A DNA stretch of 64,000 nt from Cytobacillus sp. NJ13 (lineage in GTDB: Bacteria; Bacillota; Bacilli; Bacillales; Cytobacillaceae): the NCBI GenBank assembly GCA_030348385.1, contig JAUCFP010000006.1, positions 5,173,501 through 5,237,500 on the forward strand, in the 5' to 3' direction. Shown here one piece after another: positions 34,406 to 43,400 of this stretch (position 1 is the stretch's first letter; every line of letters starts with the position of its first letter). The position numbers and the translations under genes were made by a program. The notes under the pieces are model-generated. The model was not told the DNA's origin and ran no database searches. It saw nothing but the letters and a program-made list of their open reading frames with translations.

Positions 34406-34845
34406 TGACAAAAAATAAAGAAGATTTAAAGCAAAAGCTTGCTCCAATGCAATATGAAGTAACCCAGAATAATGGGACAGAACCGCCATTCCGAAATGAA
34501 TATTGGAATGAGTTCAGAGACGGAATCTATGTTGATATTGTTTCTGGCAAGCCTCTTTTCAGCTCAAAAGACAAATATGATGCCGGCTGTGGCTGGCCGA
34601 GCTTCACTAAGCCTATTGAAGATGAAGAAGTTCTGGAAAAGGAAGACCGCAGTCACTTTATGGTCAGGACTGAAGTGAGAAGCAAAACGGCTGATTCCCA
34701 TCTGGGACATGTTTTTGATGATGGACCGGGACCTGCTGGCCTCCGTTATTGCATTAATTCTGCTGCGCTTCGGTTTATACCCAAGGAAAAGATGGAGGAA
34801 GAAGGCTATAAAGAATTTCTGCCATTATTTAATGGTGCAAACTAA
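34405..34845 (+). CDS. msrB: Peptide methionine sulfoxide reductase B
   Basis: MsrB reduces methionine-R-sulfoxide, complementing MsrA. The 146-residue protein has [48 protein letters not shown] with catalytic Cys116 and probable recycling Cys62. The CxxC zinc pairs of the other MsrB subtype are absent, as in B. subtilis MsrB. Translation is coupled to msrA. It is followed 18 bp later by the PTS IIA gene, so the three may form one operon. Confidence 0.96.
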   Translation: MTKNKEDLKQKLAPMQYEVTQNNGTEPPFRNEYWNEFRDGIYVDIVSGKPLFSSKDKYDAGCGWPSFTKPIEDEEVLEKEDRSHFMVRTEVRSKTADSHLGHVFDDGPGPAGLRYCINSAALRFIPKEKMEEEGYKEFLPLFNGAN

Positions 34846-34863
34846 GAAATGGAAGGTGTTTTT

Positions 34864-35361
34864 ATGTTTAAAAAATTATTCGGCAAAAAGGAAACGGTCA
34901 AAGCAATTGAGGTTAAGGCTGCTTTGACAGGTACAGCAGTTAAACTGGAAGAAGTGCCCGATCCAGTTTTTGCAGAAAGAATGATGGGAGACGGTATTGC
35001 AATCCAACCTTCTGAAGGGGTAGTCGTTTCCCCGGTAAATGGAGAGGTTGTACAAGTGTTCCCAACTAAGCATGCAGTTGGCATTCGGGCTGAAAATGGT
35101 GCCGAGATTTTAATTCATATTGGCCTTGAAACGGTTTCAATGAAAGGTGAAGGATTTGAGACCCATGTTTCCGAAGGTACAAAGGTCAGTGAAGGCGATA
35201 AGCTTGTCACGTTTGATTTAGCTCTAGTTAAAGAAAAAGCAAAGAGTACAGTCACACCGATTATAGTCACCAATGGCGACCAGGTTGCATCTCTTGAGAT
35301 GAATGCTGGGGGAGCTGTAACGAGAGGTACATCTACAGTTATGACAGTTACTGTAAAATAA
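34864..35361 (+). CDS. ypqE: PTS glucose-type EIIA domain protein (YpqE-like)
   Basis: The 165-residue free-standing EIIA(Glc)-type protein carries phosphoryl groups from HPr. The phosphoacceptor His85 is in EILIHIGLETV and the second active-site histidine is His70 in FPTKHAVGI. Other motifs are MMGDGIAIQPSEGVVVSPVNGEV and TPIIVTNGD. ATG 34864 follows GGAAGGTG. No EIIB or EIIC gene is close, so it serves a permease elsewhere or has a regulatory role, as proposed for B. subtilis YpqE-type proteins. A strong terminator follows. Confidence 0.88.
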   Translation: MFKKLFGKKETVKAIEVKAALTGTAVKLEEVPDPVFAERMMGDGIAIQPSEGVVVSPVNGEVVQVFPTKHAVGIRAENGAEILIHIGLETVSMKGEGFETHVSEGTKVSEGDKLVTFDLALVKEKAKSTVTPIIVTNGDQVASLEMNAGGAVTRGTSTVMTVTVK

Positions 35362-35365
35362 TTAG

Positions 35366-35396
35366 AAAAAGCCGCCAATGATTGGGCGGCTTTTTC
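35366..35396. terminator. Bidirectional terminator after the EIIA gene
   Basis: AGCCGCC and GGCGGCT form a perfect stem with T-rich flanks on both strands; it also serves the convergent DUF502 gene. Confidence 0.88.
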
Positions 35397-35404
35397 ATGA
35401 TTTT

Positions 35405-36001
35405 TTATAAACTTCGTTCCTTGTCTGGTCCCTTCGAGGTCATTCCCCCAGATAGAATAAATTTCATTGCATTTTCAGGCTTAACATCTATGATCTCAAT
35501 TTGCTCTTTAGGTATTAGAAACGTGAAGCCTGCAACCTGAAAGGTTTGGGGTACATAGACAGCTGCATATTCCCTCAGCGGGTCATAAAAATCTTCCAGT
35601 CCTTCCGAAGTAATAAACCCAAGGCTCTTCATTTCAGTTCCTGGGATTGTAATCAATGCTACTTTTGAGAATGATTTTTTTTCACCAAGGAAGGAATGAA
35701 CAATATCTTTAATGACAGTGTAAATCGTTTTAACCAGAGGAATTCTCTCCAGCAGGCGATCTGCAAGCTTAATAATGGATCCGGTAATGAATTTTGTTGA
35801 AAGCCATCCTAATAAGGTAATCAGGATAAGTGTAGCGAGCAATCCTATTCCAGGGATATAATCATCTTTTAAATAAGGCTTTAAGAGTTTCCCTGTAATG
35901 CCATCAAGAAACAAAAAGGTTTTGACCACAACAAATATTGCTAAAATAATGGGTACAATCGTTAGAATCCCATTAATAAAATTCTTGAATAAACTCTTCA
36001 T
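35405..36001 (-). CDS. DUF502 family membrane protein
   Basis: The 198-residue minus-strand protein has two N-terminal membrane helices (GILTIVPIILAIFVVVKTFL and IGLLATLILITLLGWLSTKF) followed by a soluble domain with RIPLVKTIYTVIKDIVHSFLG, LGFITSEG and VYVPQTFQVAGFTFLIPKEQI. These are the DUF502 landmarks; function unknown, with relatives across bacteria and plants. GAGGAGAG precedes the ATG at 36001; a longer reading starting at 36079 would overlap the upstream gene. It is probably co-transcribed with the SGNH gene 34 bp upstream. Confidence 0.88.
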   Translation of the reverse strand: MKSLFKNFINGILTIVPIILAIFVVVKTFLFLDGITGKLLKPYLKDDYIPGIGLLATLILITLLGWLSTKFITGSIIKLADRLLERIPLVKTIYTVIKDIVHSFLGEKKSFSKVALITIPGTEMKSLGFITSEGLEDFYDPLREYAAVYVPQTFQVAGFTFLIPKEQIEIIDVKPENAMKFILSGGMTSKGPDKERSL

Positions 36002-36035
36002 GAATTGCTCTCCTCTTTCAAACGAAAAAACTTTG

Positions 36036-37127
36036 CTATTCTGATTTTGCAAGAATGGAAGAAATTTGAATGACAGCATTGTGAGTGCTGTTGTTTACTG
36101 ATTTTTCATCCGACACAATAAATTTTACATGGTGCGGTCCGTTATCTAGGCCGCTAACGATATACTGGTATCTCTCTTTAGTCAGTGGCCACCAAGCGGA
36201 TAAAGATGTAATATAAGCATCATCTATAAAAACATCCATCTTCCCGCCTTTTTCGCTTCGAATCATATGGACCCCAAGGAAAGGGCCGCTAAATTGATAT
36301 TCAAGAATGTCACCCGCCTGACTGCTCTCCCAAATGCCGTCTTTGTGAATAAATGAGCCCGATATATCGGAAACATGAGGGATGGATGCTATTTCGATAT
36401 CCTCATTTTCATGTATGGGGGCAGAAAGCTCAGCAATCTCTGCATGACTGCCGGCTAATTCTCTTATTTTCTTGATTAGTGTATCTGCATATATTTTATA
36501 GCCTTCATCATTTGGATGAACCATATCCTTTGTCAGTTCCTCTGCAGGCAATCCGGATTGTCCGAATGGCTTTCTCATATCCACATTTTTTGCACCATAG
36601 TGATTAGAGATTGCATAAATTGCTTGAACAAATGCCTCATTATCAAGCGGATTTTCTGTAATGGTTATGATCTCGGTGTCAGGGTAGAGCTGTTTGGTTT
36701 TCCGGATAAGCCCTTCGTAGAAATATGAAAATTGCTTTTCATCCATATATTTGCGGTCATTCTCCCCAAACACGATAAAAGTTAAATCAATTTTCCCTAA
36801 ATGTTCGGATTGCTGAAGCTTATATAAACCTTCAAAGGCAGTGGCACCGCTTTGGACTATGGAATGCCTTTTGGCTTTAATCCCAAATTCACTATGCAGA
36901 TGCCGCTCAAGCCTTGTAAACCATGCAGTAGATTTAGAGGTCGCGCCTGACCCCCTGCCAATGCTATCCCCGATAATAAGGTAATTGATATTCTCTTTTG
37001 AAGATAGCTTTTGATACACGTTAGTTGGATTTGCCCCTTCAACTTTAGATAGGCTATCAAACAAATGATACAAACCATATATAAAAGTGATGATAAAAAA
37101 ATATATGCCGATCTTCCTTTTCTTCAT
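36036..37127 (-). CDS. Membrane-anchored SGNH hydrolase with C-terminal beta domain
   Basis: The 363-residue protein has an N-terminal anchor (IGIYFFIITFIYGLYHLF) and an SGNH hydrolase domain: LIIGDSIGRGSGA (Ser), VQSGATAFEGL, VFGENDRKYM and DMVHPNDEGYKIYA (Asp/His). The C-terminal ~120 residues (from about position 245, containing GDILEYQFSGPFLGVHMI and GPHHVKFIVSDEK) look like a beta-sandwich carbohydrate-binding-type module. It is expected outside the membrane, possibly deacetylating or de-esterifying wall or exopolysaccharide. GCGGGGGATT precedes ATG 37127. It is distinct from ypmR. Confidence 0.82.
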   Translation of the reverse strand: MKKRKIGIYFFIITFIYGLYHLFDSLSKVEGANPTNVYQKLSSKENINYLIIGDSIGRGSGATSKSTAWFTRLERHLHSEFGIKAKRHSIVQSGATAFEGLYKLQQSEHLGKIDLTFIVFGENDRKYMDEKQFSYFYEGLIRKTKQLYPDTEIITITENPLDNEAFVQAIYAISNHYGAKNVDMRKPFGQSGLPAEELTKDMVHPNDEGYKIYADTLIKKIRELAGSHAEIAELSAPIHENEDIEIASIPHVSDISGSFIHKDGIWESSQAGDILEYQFSGPFLGVHMIRSEKGGKMDVFIDDAYITSLSAWWPLTKERYQYIVSGLDNGPHHVKFIVSDEKSVNNSTHNAVIQISSILAKSE

Positions 37128-37318
37128 TGGTTTGAATCCCCCGCTTCTATTCCGAATCTCTTAATGTTATCGTACCCTAATAATGGCTATGGTGGAAGGT
37201 TTAAAATGGAGTTCAGCGTTTTTTTATAAAAATGGGCAAATACACATGCGGGTCAAGTTCACCCCACATACATTAATATTGAAAATGCCCAAGAAAACTT
37301 GTTGAGGAGTGATTATTA

Positions 37319-37489
37319 ATGTATAAAGGTGCAGTTGCTGGTGCTGGCTACGACCCATGCTATCCAGGATTTGGATATCCTGTAGCGGGTGCTCAATTTG
37401 GAGGATGTGGATGTGGCGGTTTTGCTTTGATCGTCGTATTGTTCATTCTATTGATCATTATCGGAGCATGCTGCTGTGGAAGTTGGTAA
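37319..37489 (+). CDS. YjcZ family sporulation-associated small protein
   Basis: The 56-residue protein has a Gly/Tyr/Cys-rich N-terminal half (GYDPCYPGFGYP, FGGCGCGG) and a C-terminal helix (FALIVVLFILLIIIGACCCG). This is the hallmark of YjcZ/YjdB-type sporulation-associated micro-proteins, often present in many copies in Bacillaceae. TTGAGGAG lies before ATG 37319. Upstream, CATACATTA at 37267-37275 resembles the -10 of mother-cell sigma factors, though no good -35 is seen. A terminator follows directly. Confidence 0.85.
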   Translation: MYKGAVAGAGYDPCYPGFGYPVAGAQFGGCGCGGFALIVVLFILLIIIGACCCGSW

Positions 37490-37508
37490 TATAAAATGAA
37501 TCTTGTGG

Positions 37509-37538
37509 AGGCTGCTCTTAGGAGCAGCCTTCTGTTTG
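37509..37538 (+). terminator. Terminator after the YjcZ-type gene
   Basis: AGGCTGCTC and GAGCAGCCT (9-bp stem, short loop) followed by TCTGTTTGTT. Confidence 0.7.
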
Positions 37539-37591
37539 TTGAGGATCCAGCAGATGCTCTGGTATTAACGGAATTTTACATAAATTATCGT

Positions 37592-37668
37592 AAATACGAA
37601 CAATATATACTAATTTAATTAAATAGTTCGTAAAATAGATTGATCATTTATTCAGTGTTTGATATAGT
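37592..37668 (+). promoter_or_regulatory. SigA promoter of the COG2509 flavoprotein gene with PurBox-like inverted pair
   Basis: TTGATC (37640-37645), a 17-bp spacer and TATAGT (37663-37668) form the promoter. Immediately upstream, AAATACGAACAAT (37592-37604) and, inverted, ATAGTTCGTAAAA (37623-37635) match the PurR box AWWWCCGAACWWT at 12/13 and 11/13 positions. They are 18 bp apart, close to the known 16-17 bp spacing. PurR control is a hypothesis. Confidence 0.5.
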
Positions 37669-37718
37669 TACCTAGGGTTGTTGAAATTAACGAATAATGC
37701 GTCTGGGGGAATAGGACG

Positions 37719-39185
37719 ATGAACGCGAATTATGATGTTATTGTTGTCGGTGCTGGACCGGCTGGAATATTTACTTGTTATGAACTAACACTAAAAATGC
37801 CTGAAGCAAATATTTTATTAATTGATAAAGGTCATGACATTTATCGGAGGAATTGTCCGATTTTACAGAAAAAAATTGAGAAATGCCCTCCGGCCGCGGG
37901 AAGAAAAGAATATGCAGGCTGTTTGCCGGCATGTTCAATTACCAATGGTTTTGGCGGAGCAGGTGCTTATTCAGATGGAAAATTCAATATTACAAGTGAA
38001 TTCGGCGGCTGGATGACAGATTATCTCCCTGATTCCCAGGTTGTTGAATTGATAAAATATGTAGATGAAATTAATTTGAAACACGGTGCAACTGAAAGCA
38101 TCACAGATCCAATGACTGATGAAGTGAGAGATATTGAGCGCCGTGGTTATGCAGCGGGACTAAAACTTCTTCGTGCACAGGTTAGGCATTTAGGTACGGA
38201 GCAGAACCTTGAAATACTAAAAAGCATTTATGAATATTTGCGTGGGAAAATTGATATGTCCTATAAGACAGAGGTTGATGATCTCATAACCGATAAAACG
38301 CCTGATGGGCATATCATTAAGGGAGTTAAGCTTAAGTCCGGAAATGAGGTTCATGCTGATAAGGTGGTTGTAGCGCCCGGAAGAGATGGATCTGTTTGGC
38401 TGGCAAATCTCCTGAAGTCCCGCCGCTTAAAGATGATCAATAATCAGGTCGATATTGGCGTCCGGGTTGAAACTTCCAATATTGTCATGGAAGAGATCAA
38501 TAAACATCTTTACGAAGGAAAGTTCACATTTAATACATCTGTCGGTACAAGAGTACGGACATTTTGCAGCAATCCTTCTGGCCACGTCGTAGTGGAAAAC
38601 CACTCCGGAATCATGCTGGCGAATGGCCATGCTTATAAAGACCCTAAACTGGGAAGCCCGAATACAAACTTTGCGCTCCTTGTATCCCATACATTCTCAG
38701 AGCCGTTTGATAAGCCAAATGAATATGCACACGAAATTTCAAGGCTTGCCAACAGCCTTTCAAACGGCGGAATCATTGTTCAAAAGTATGGAGATATATT
38801 AAAAGGAAGAAGATCAACTGAGAAGAGGATTAAAGAAGGTTTCCTGGAGCCAACCTTAAAAGAGGCGGTACCCGGCGACTTAGGCCTTGTGCTTCCATAT
38901 AATACAATGAAAAGCCTGATTGAAATGACTGAGGCTTTAAACCATGTATCTCCTGGCCTTGCATCAGAACATACACTTTTCTATGGCGTGGAGGCAAAAT
39001 TCTACTCTGCGCGCCCAAGACTGAATGACTGTTTCGAAACGGAAATCAGCGGTCTTTATGTCGGCGGGGACGGTGCGGGCATCACCAGAGGGCTCGCACA
39101 AGCGGGAGCTTGCGGAGTTTGGATTGCAAGGGATATCGTAGAAAAGAAAAGCAATGCACCAAGAAGGGAACCTGCAATAGTATAA
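37719..39185 (+). CDS. NAD(P)/FAD-dependent oxidoreductase (COG2509 type)
   Basis: The 488-residue flavoprotein has the FAD Rossmann motif YDVIVVGAGPAGIFTCYEL at residues 5-23, a cysteine-containing segment CPPAAGRKEYAGCLPACSITNGFGGAGAYSDGKFN, VVAPGRDGSVWLANLLK, VDIGVRVE and the closing FAD motif LYVGGDGAGITRGLAQAGACG. This is the uncharacterised FAD-dependent dehydrogenase group COG2509; the substrate is unknown. The Cys-rich loop could be redox active. ATG 37719 has GGGGGAATAGG in front. The PurBox-like pair upstream hints at a link to purine metabolism. Confidence 0.82.
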   Translation: MNANYDVIVVGAGPAGIFTCYELTLKMPEANILLIDKGHDIYRRNCPILQKKIEKCPPAAGRKEYAGCLPACSITNGFGGAGAYSDGKFNITSEFGGWMTDYLPDSQVVELIKYVDEINLKHGATESITDPMTDEVRDIERRGYAAGLKLLRAQVRHLGTEQNLEILKSIYEYLRGKIDMSYKTEVDDLITDKTPDGHIIKGVKLKSGNEVHADKVVVAPGRDGSVWLANLLKSRRLKMINNQVDIGVRVETSNIVMEEINKHLYEGKFTFNTSVGTRVRTFCSNPSGHVVVENHSGIMLANGHAYKDPKLGSPNTNFALLVSHTFSEPFDKPNEYAHEISRLANSLSNGGIIVQKYGDILKGRRSTEKRIKEGFLEPTLKEAVPGDLGLVLPYNTMKSLIEMTEALNHVSPGLASEHTLFYGVEAKFYSARPRLNDCFETEISGLYVGGDGAGITRGLAQAGACGVWIARDIVEKKSNAPRREPAIV

Positions 39186-39193
39186 AAACAAGG

Positions 39194-39222
39194 AGGCCAA
39201 GCTGAAAAGCTGGCCTTTTTTC
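39194..39222 (+). terminator. Terminator after the flavoprotein gene
   Basis: AGGCC-AAGCT and AGCT-GGCCT pair across a GAAA loop with one bulge, followed by TTTTTT. Confidence 0.85.
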
Positions 39223-39315
39223 AATATGTAAAAACAGTCATTTCTTAACGAGACTGTATCTGATAAAATGTAAAACAATAAACTAGACTAAAAAGCGGCA
39301 AAGGAGAGGACAAAA

Positions 39316-40308
39316 ATGCTTGCAGAGCGTTTAAAGCCAGGGGATGAGATCCGGGTCATTGCACCGTCAAGAAGCATGGCCATCATAAAAGGCGAACAAT
39401 TGCGAATTGCCCAGGAACGGCTGAATCAGCTTGGATTCACAGTAACATACGGCAAAAATGCAGAACAGCATGATGAGTTTTTCAGTAGTTCGATTGAAGA
39501 GAGAATTGAAGATTTGCATGATGCTTTTCTTGATCCTGATGTAAAGGGAATCCTGACAGTGATTGGCGGCTATAACGCCAACCAGCTTTTGAATTACATA
39601 GACTTCGAGATAATAAAAAACAATCCGAAAATATTTTGCGGATTTAGTGATATCACAGCACTGCAGGGGGCCATTTATAAAAAAACAGGATTGATCACCT
39701 ATTCAGGCCCGCATTTCTCAAGCTTTGGTGTGAAACATGGGTTTGAGTACACTCTTGATTCTTTTATTAATGCAGTAACCAATGACGCTCCCTATGAAAT
39801 TCTCGCATCGTCACATTGGAGTGATGATCCATGGTATCTTGATCAGGAAGACAGGCATTTCATCAAACATAATGGGTATACGGTATTTCAGGAAGGGGAT
39901 GCAGAAGGCAGATTAATAGGAGGAAATTTATGTACCCTTAATTTGCTGCAGGGGACAGAATTCATGCCATCATTAAAAGATTCAATCTTATTTATTGAAG
40001 ATGATGAGGAATCACATGCTCTTACCTTTGATCGGGATCTTCAATCACTGCTGCACCTGCCTGATGCTCAAGGCATCAAAGGAATCCTGATTGGCAGATT
40101 TCAGAAGAATTCCCAGGTTACCGAAGAGGCACTGAGAAAGATTATTGATTCAAAAAAAGAGCTTCACGGCATTCCTGTGATAGCTGATGTGAATTTTGGC
40201 CATGTACAGCCTTATGCCACTATTCCGATTGGAGGAAAGGCAGCAATAAAAGCACAAGCTTCTGAAAGTGAAATTTGGATTGAACAGAAATCATTCATCC
40301 CCGGATAA
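39316..40308 (+). CDS. S66-family LD-carboxypeptidase / MccF-like peptidase
   Basis: The 330-residue cytoplasmic serine peptidase of family S66 has the nucleophile in FCGFSDITALQ, glutamate in SILFIEDDEESHA and histidine in NFGHVQPYATIPIGG, the Ser-Glu-His triad. The N-terminus GDEIRVIAPSRSMAII and GILTVIGGYNANQLLNYID are family marks. LD-carboxypeptidases trim L-lysyl-D-alanine from murein tetrapeptides; the MccF subgroup cleaves microcin C-type peptidyl-nucleotides. The W-rich loop SSHWSDDPWYLD is closer to MccF-like members (inference). AAAGGAGAGG precedes ATG 39316. Monocistronic. Confidence 0.87.
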   Translation: MLAERLKPGDEIRVIAPSRSMAIIKGEQLRIAQERLNQLGFTVTYGKNAEQHDEFFSSSIEERIEDLHDAFLDPDVKGILTVIGGYNANQLLNYIDFEIIKNNPKIFCGFSDITALQGAIYKKTGLITYSGPHFSSFGVKHGFEYTLDSFINAVTNDAPYEILASSHWSDDPWYLDQEDRHFIKHNGYTVFQEGDAEGRLIGGNLCTLNLLQGTEFMPSLKDSILFIEDDEESHALTFDRDLQSLLHLPDAQGIKGILIGRFQKNSQVTEEALRKIIDSKKELHGIPVIADVNFGHVQPYATIPIGGKAAIKAQASESEIWIEQKSFIPG

Positions 40309-40326
40309 TATGCCGGGGTATTTTTA
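40299..40326 (+). terminator. Terminator after the S66 peptidase gene
   Basis: CCCCGG and CCGGGG with an 8-nt loop, overlapping the last codons, followed by TATTTTT. Confidence 0.75.
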
Positions 40327-40413
40327 TGTGAAGCATAAAATACAACCATTTCCTGTAGTCAATCTCTGTAAATGTTTGTATTATATTTCTAACATACCCA
40401 AATGAGGTGCAGA

Positions 40414-43400
40414 ATGGAAATTTTGAAAAATCTAAGTGGCCTGGCAGAAGACAGGCAGTTTTTAAAGGCGCTGAATGTTCTCGCTAATGAGTTGGAAGAT
40501 ATGAAAAAATCAAAGTTCTCAATTATTAAGAATCAATTAGCAAAAATAACTTCTGTTGAAGATTTTAAGCTGCTCATACGATTATTTGACCGTGGATTGA
40601 TGTACCAATATAGCGGGTTTCTTGCCCGTTATGCACACAGGCGTTTTAAAACACTTCAAACCGCCATTTGGTATTGCGATGAGTTAATTGACAGCGGCAG
40701 GTCACTGGAAGCAAATAATATTATAACGGAATATTTGAAAAAGATGCCGCATGAAGCAGAAAATGAGCTGAGGATAAGTGCGATATTTACAGAAGTACAT
40801 AGCCTTCTTGAGTTAAAAAGAACAAAAGAAGCAGTGAAAAGGCTCGTTGAAATGGAGGCGGTCAGCGACAAGCCAATATGGGATAAACTTGGATTTTATT
40901 ATCTGCAGACAGGTGAACGTGCAAAGGCAGAATCTTATTTAACGGCTGGCCTGAGAGATGAAGAACGGGGACATGTTTGTTATCTTTTGTTATCAGATTT
41001 ATACGCATCAAATGGAGGAAGGGAAAAAGCTCTTCAAACGATTAAAGAGGGAATGGAAGTCCACCCCCAGGCGCCTGCAATAAAATTGGAGCTTATTCGC
41101 AGATACAGGGATTTCGGCTTGCATGAGGACATGCTATCAGAAATGAGTGAGCTTGATCGGCTTGTTCCTTTTCACAGTTATAAGCGCTATTTTGAACATC
41201 TTATAGCTTTTTCCTATTATCAAAAAAACGAACTTGAAAAATTACAACACTTTATCTCTCAGAAGAAAATGAAGGACAGCCCTTTCTCAGGAGAAAAGGG
41301 GTTTTCTGAAACAGGTGATGCAGTAAAGCTCTCAATCAATCCAGTTGTACAGAAAAGCAATTACTGTGTGCCTGCCAGCTTTGAAATGCTCTTTTCTTAT
41401 TTTGGTAAAAAGGAAACTCAGGATGAAATTGCAGAACATATTTTTGATGTGACTGGTTCAAAGCTGTCTGCATCTGCAGAATACCTTGAAAAAGAAGGTT
41501 TCGCATGCCGTTTCTTTACAGGTGATAAGGAGCGTTATAAGGCATTATTGCAGCAGGGGATACCCGTCATCCTTAGTGTGGATTTTGAGGCATCTTCACA
41601 TGTCCAGGTTATGATTGGGATTGATGAACGATTTGGCTTTTATTTGGTCCAAGATCCAAACTTTCTTGATACAATGTATGTTCCTTATGCAGAGTTCCAA
41701 AAGCTTGCTGATAATACAAATTTTTTGTCGATTGCGGCAGTGCCAATAGAGAGAGAGGCGGAGCTTGAATTCCTGCCTATGGAAGAGCACCTGTATTATA
41801 AGAAACTTCACTCCCTTTCGGAAATGGTTGAAGAAGACATAATGAAAAATGAACCGGTTATGGCAGACTTTTTATCATCTTCAATGAATGAACCTTATAC
41901 GCTCATATATACATTAAAATTTTTTTCCGGGGATAAACACAAAGAATTCATTATTCAATGTTCCGAAAAGCTGCTTGCCATTTATCCTGAGTCTGACTTT
42001 TTTAAGCTGCATGCAGCTCAGGCATATATACGTTTAAACGAAATCGATCGAGCGGAAAAGATTTTAACACTTGTCAACAGAAAAACCTTCAGCCCATTGT
42101 ACCAATATTTGAATGGAAGGATTCAGATGTATAAGGACCAATACCATTCTGCGATCGGTTTTTTCAGAAAATCCCTTCAGCTTGACCCGGATCAATACTA
42201 TATTTGGAGTTATATAGCGCTGTGCTTCCTCTATAATTCTGAGACGGAAAATGCGAAAGAAATGTCAGACATTGCCCTAAATATAAATGAGCAAGACCGC
42301 TTTATTAGAGTAAATCATGCCATAATTCTTACGGACCAGGATAAGTACAATGAAGCACGCTCGATATTCAGCCAGCTGCTTCGTGAAGATCATGGTGATT
42401 CGCATGTATGGTATGAGAGAGCAAAGCTTGACCAGGCAGAAGGAAAAATCCGCAAAGCAGAAAGAGGCTACATGATTTCAGCCAGCCTTGATCCGGAAAT
42501 TTCTTATCCCTATCTGTCTCTTGCCGACTGCTATGAATATTTATTTGAAGACAAAATGCGTGCTGAAGAGATTTTACTGAAAGGAGTGGGGTTATCAGGA
42601 AGTCCGCAGATTTTAATTCGCTTGGGTGATCTTTACAAAGATCATGAGGAATATGAAAAAGCAGAGAGTATTTACTTCTCCTGTATTGAAGAAAATCCAG
42701 ATGAGGTTTTTGCCTATCTAGGTTATGCATTGGCTATCTCTGAAACGAAGAGGCCTGATGAAGCAGCTGAATTTATAAGACAACATGAAGAACGTTTCTG
42801 TGAGGATAGCGAATTTTTAATAAATGGCGGCAAACTGGTCGCAGACTTCGCACAAGGCCTGAAGGATTCCCGCCTGCTGGAGGCAGGAATGTCTTTAATT
42901 GAAAGAGGTTTTAACTACGTTGATCAAAATATGGATGAAGCCCTGGAGCTTTATGTAAACATAGCAGAAGAGTCCTCTTTCGTGAATCGTGCAATCGCTT
43001 TTCTGGAAGCAAAGGCTGGTGAAGGCTCCCAAACTGACTATCTATGCTATGCGGGCACTTTATATGAAAGTGCTGAGCGATATGCTGAAGCAATTAGCCT
43101 ATACAAAAGAGCCATCGGGAGAAATGAAACAGCTTTTCCATACTACAGGCTGGGGGAAACGTATTTTAGACTTGAAAAGTTTGAACTGGCGGTTAAAGCA
43201 TTAAGAAAATGTCTTGATCTTAATCCTGAAACAGAGGGGGCATATAGCCGCATCGCACAAATCTATGGGATTTTGGGAAATGAACTGAAGGAAACAGAGT
43301 ATATGCTCAAGCTGATTGATAAGGCTCCGTTAAGAGTTAATATTGAATATTTATCAAGCTTGCTATCCATGGAAGAGCTTCGGGGATTTATTGAAAGATT

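Noticed and set aside
37267..37275. SigE/SigK promoter of the YjcZ-type gene
   Set aside because: Only a -10-like CATACATTA is present; no acceptable -35 lies at the right distance.
37490..37718. Purine riboswitch before the COG2509 flavoprotein
   Set aside because: The conserved core segments of the purine aptamer are absent; only PurBox-like sites are seen.
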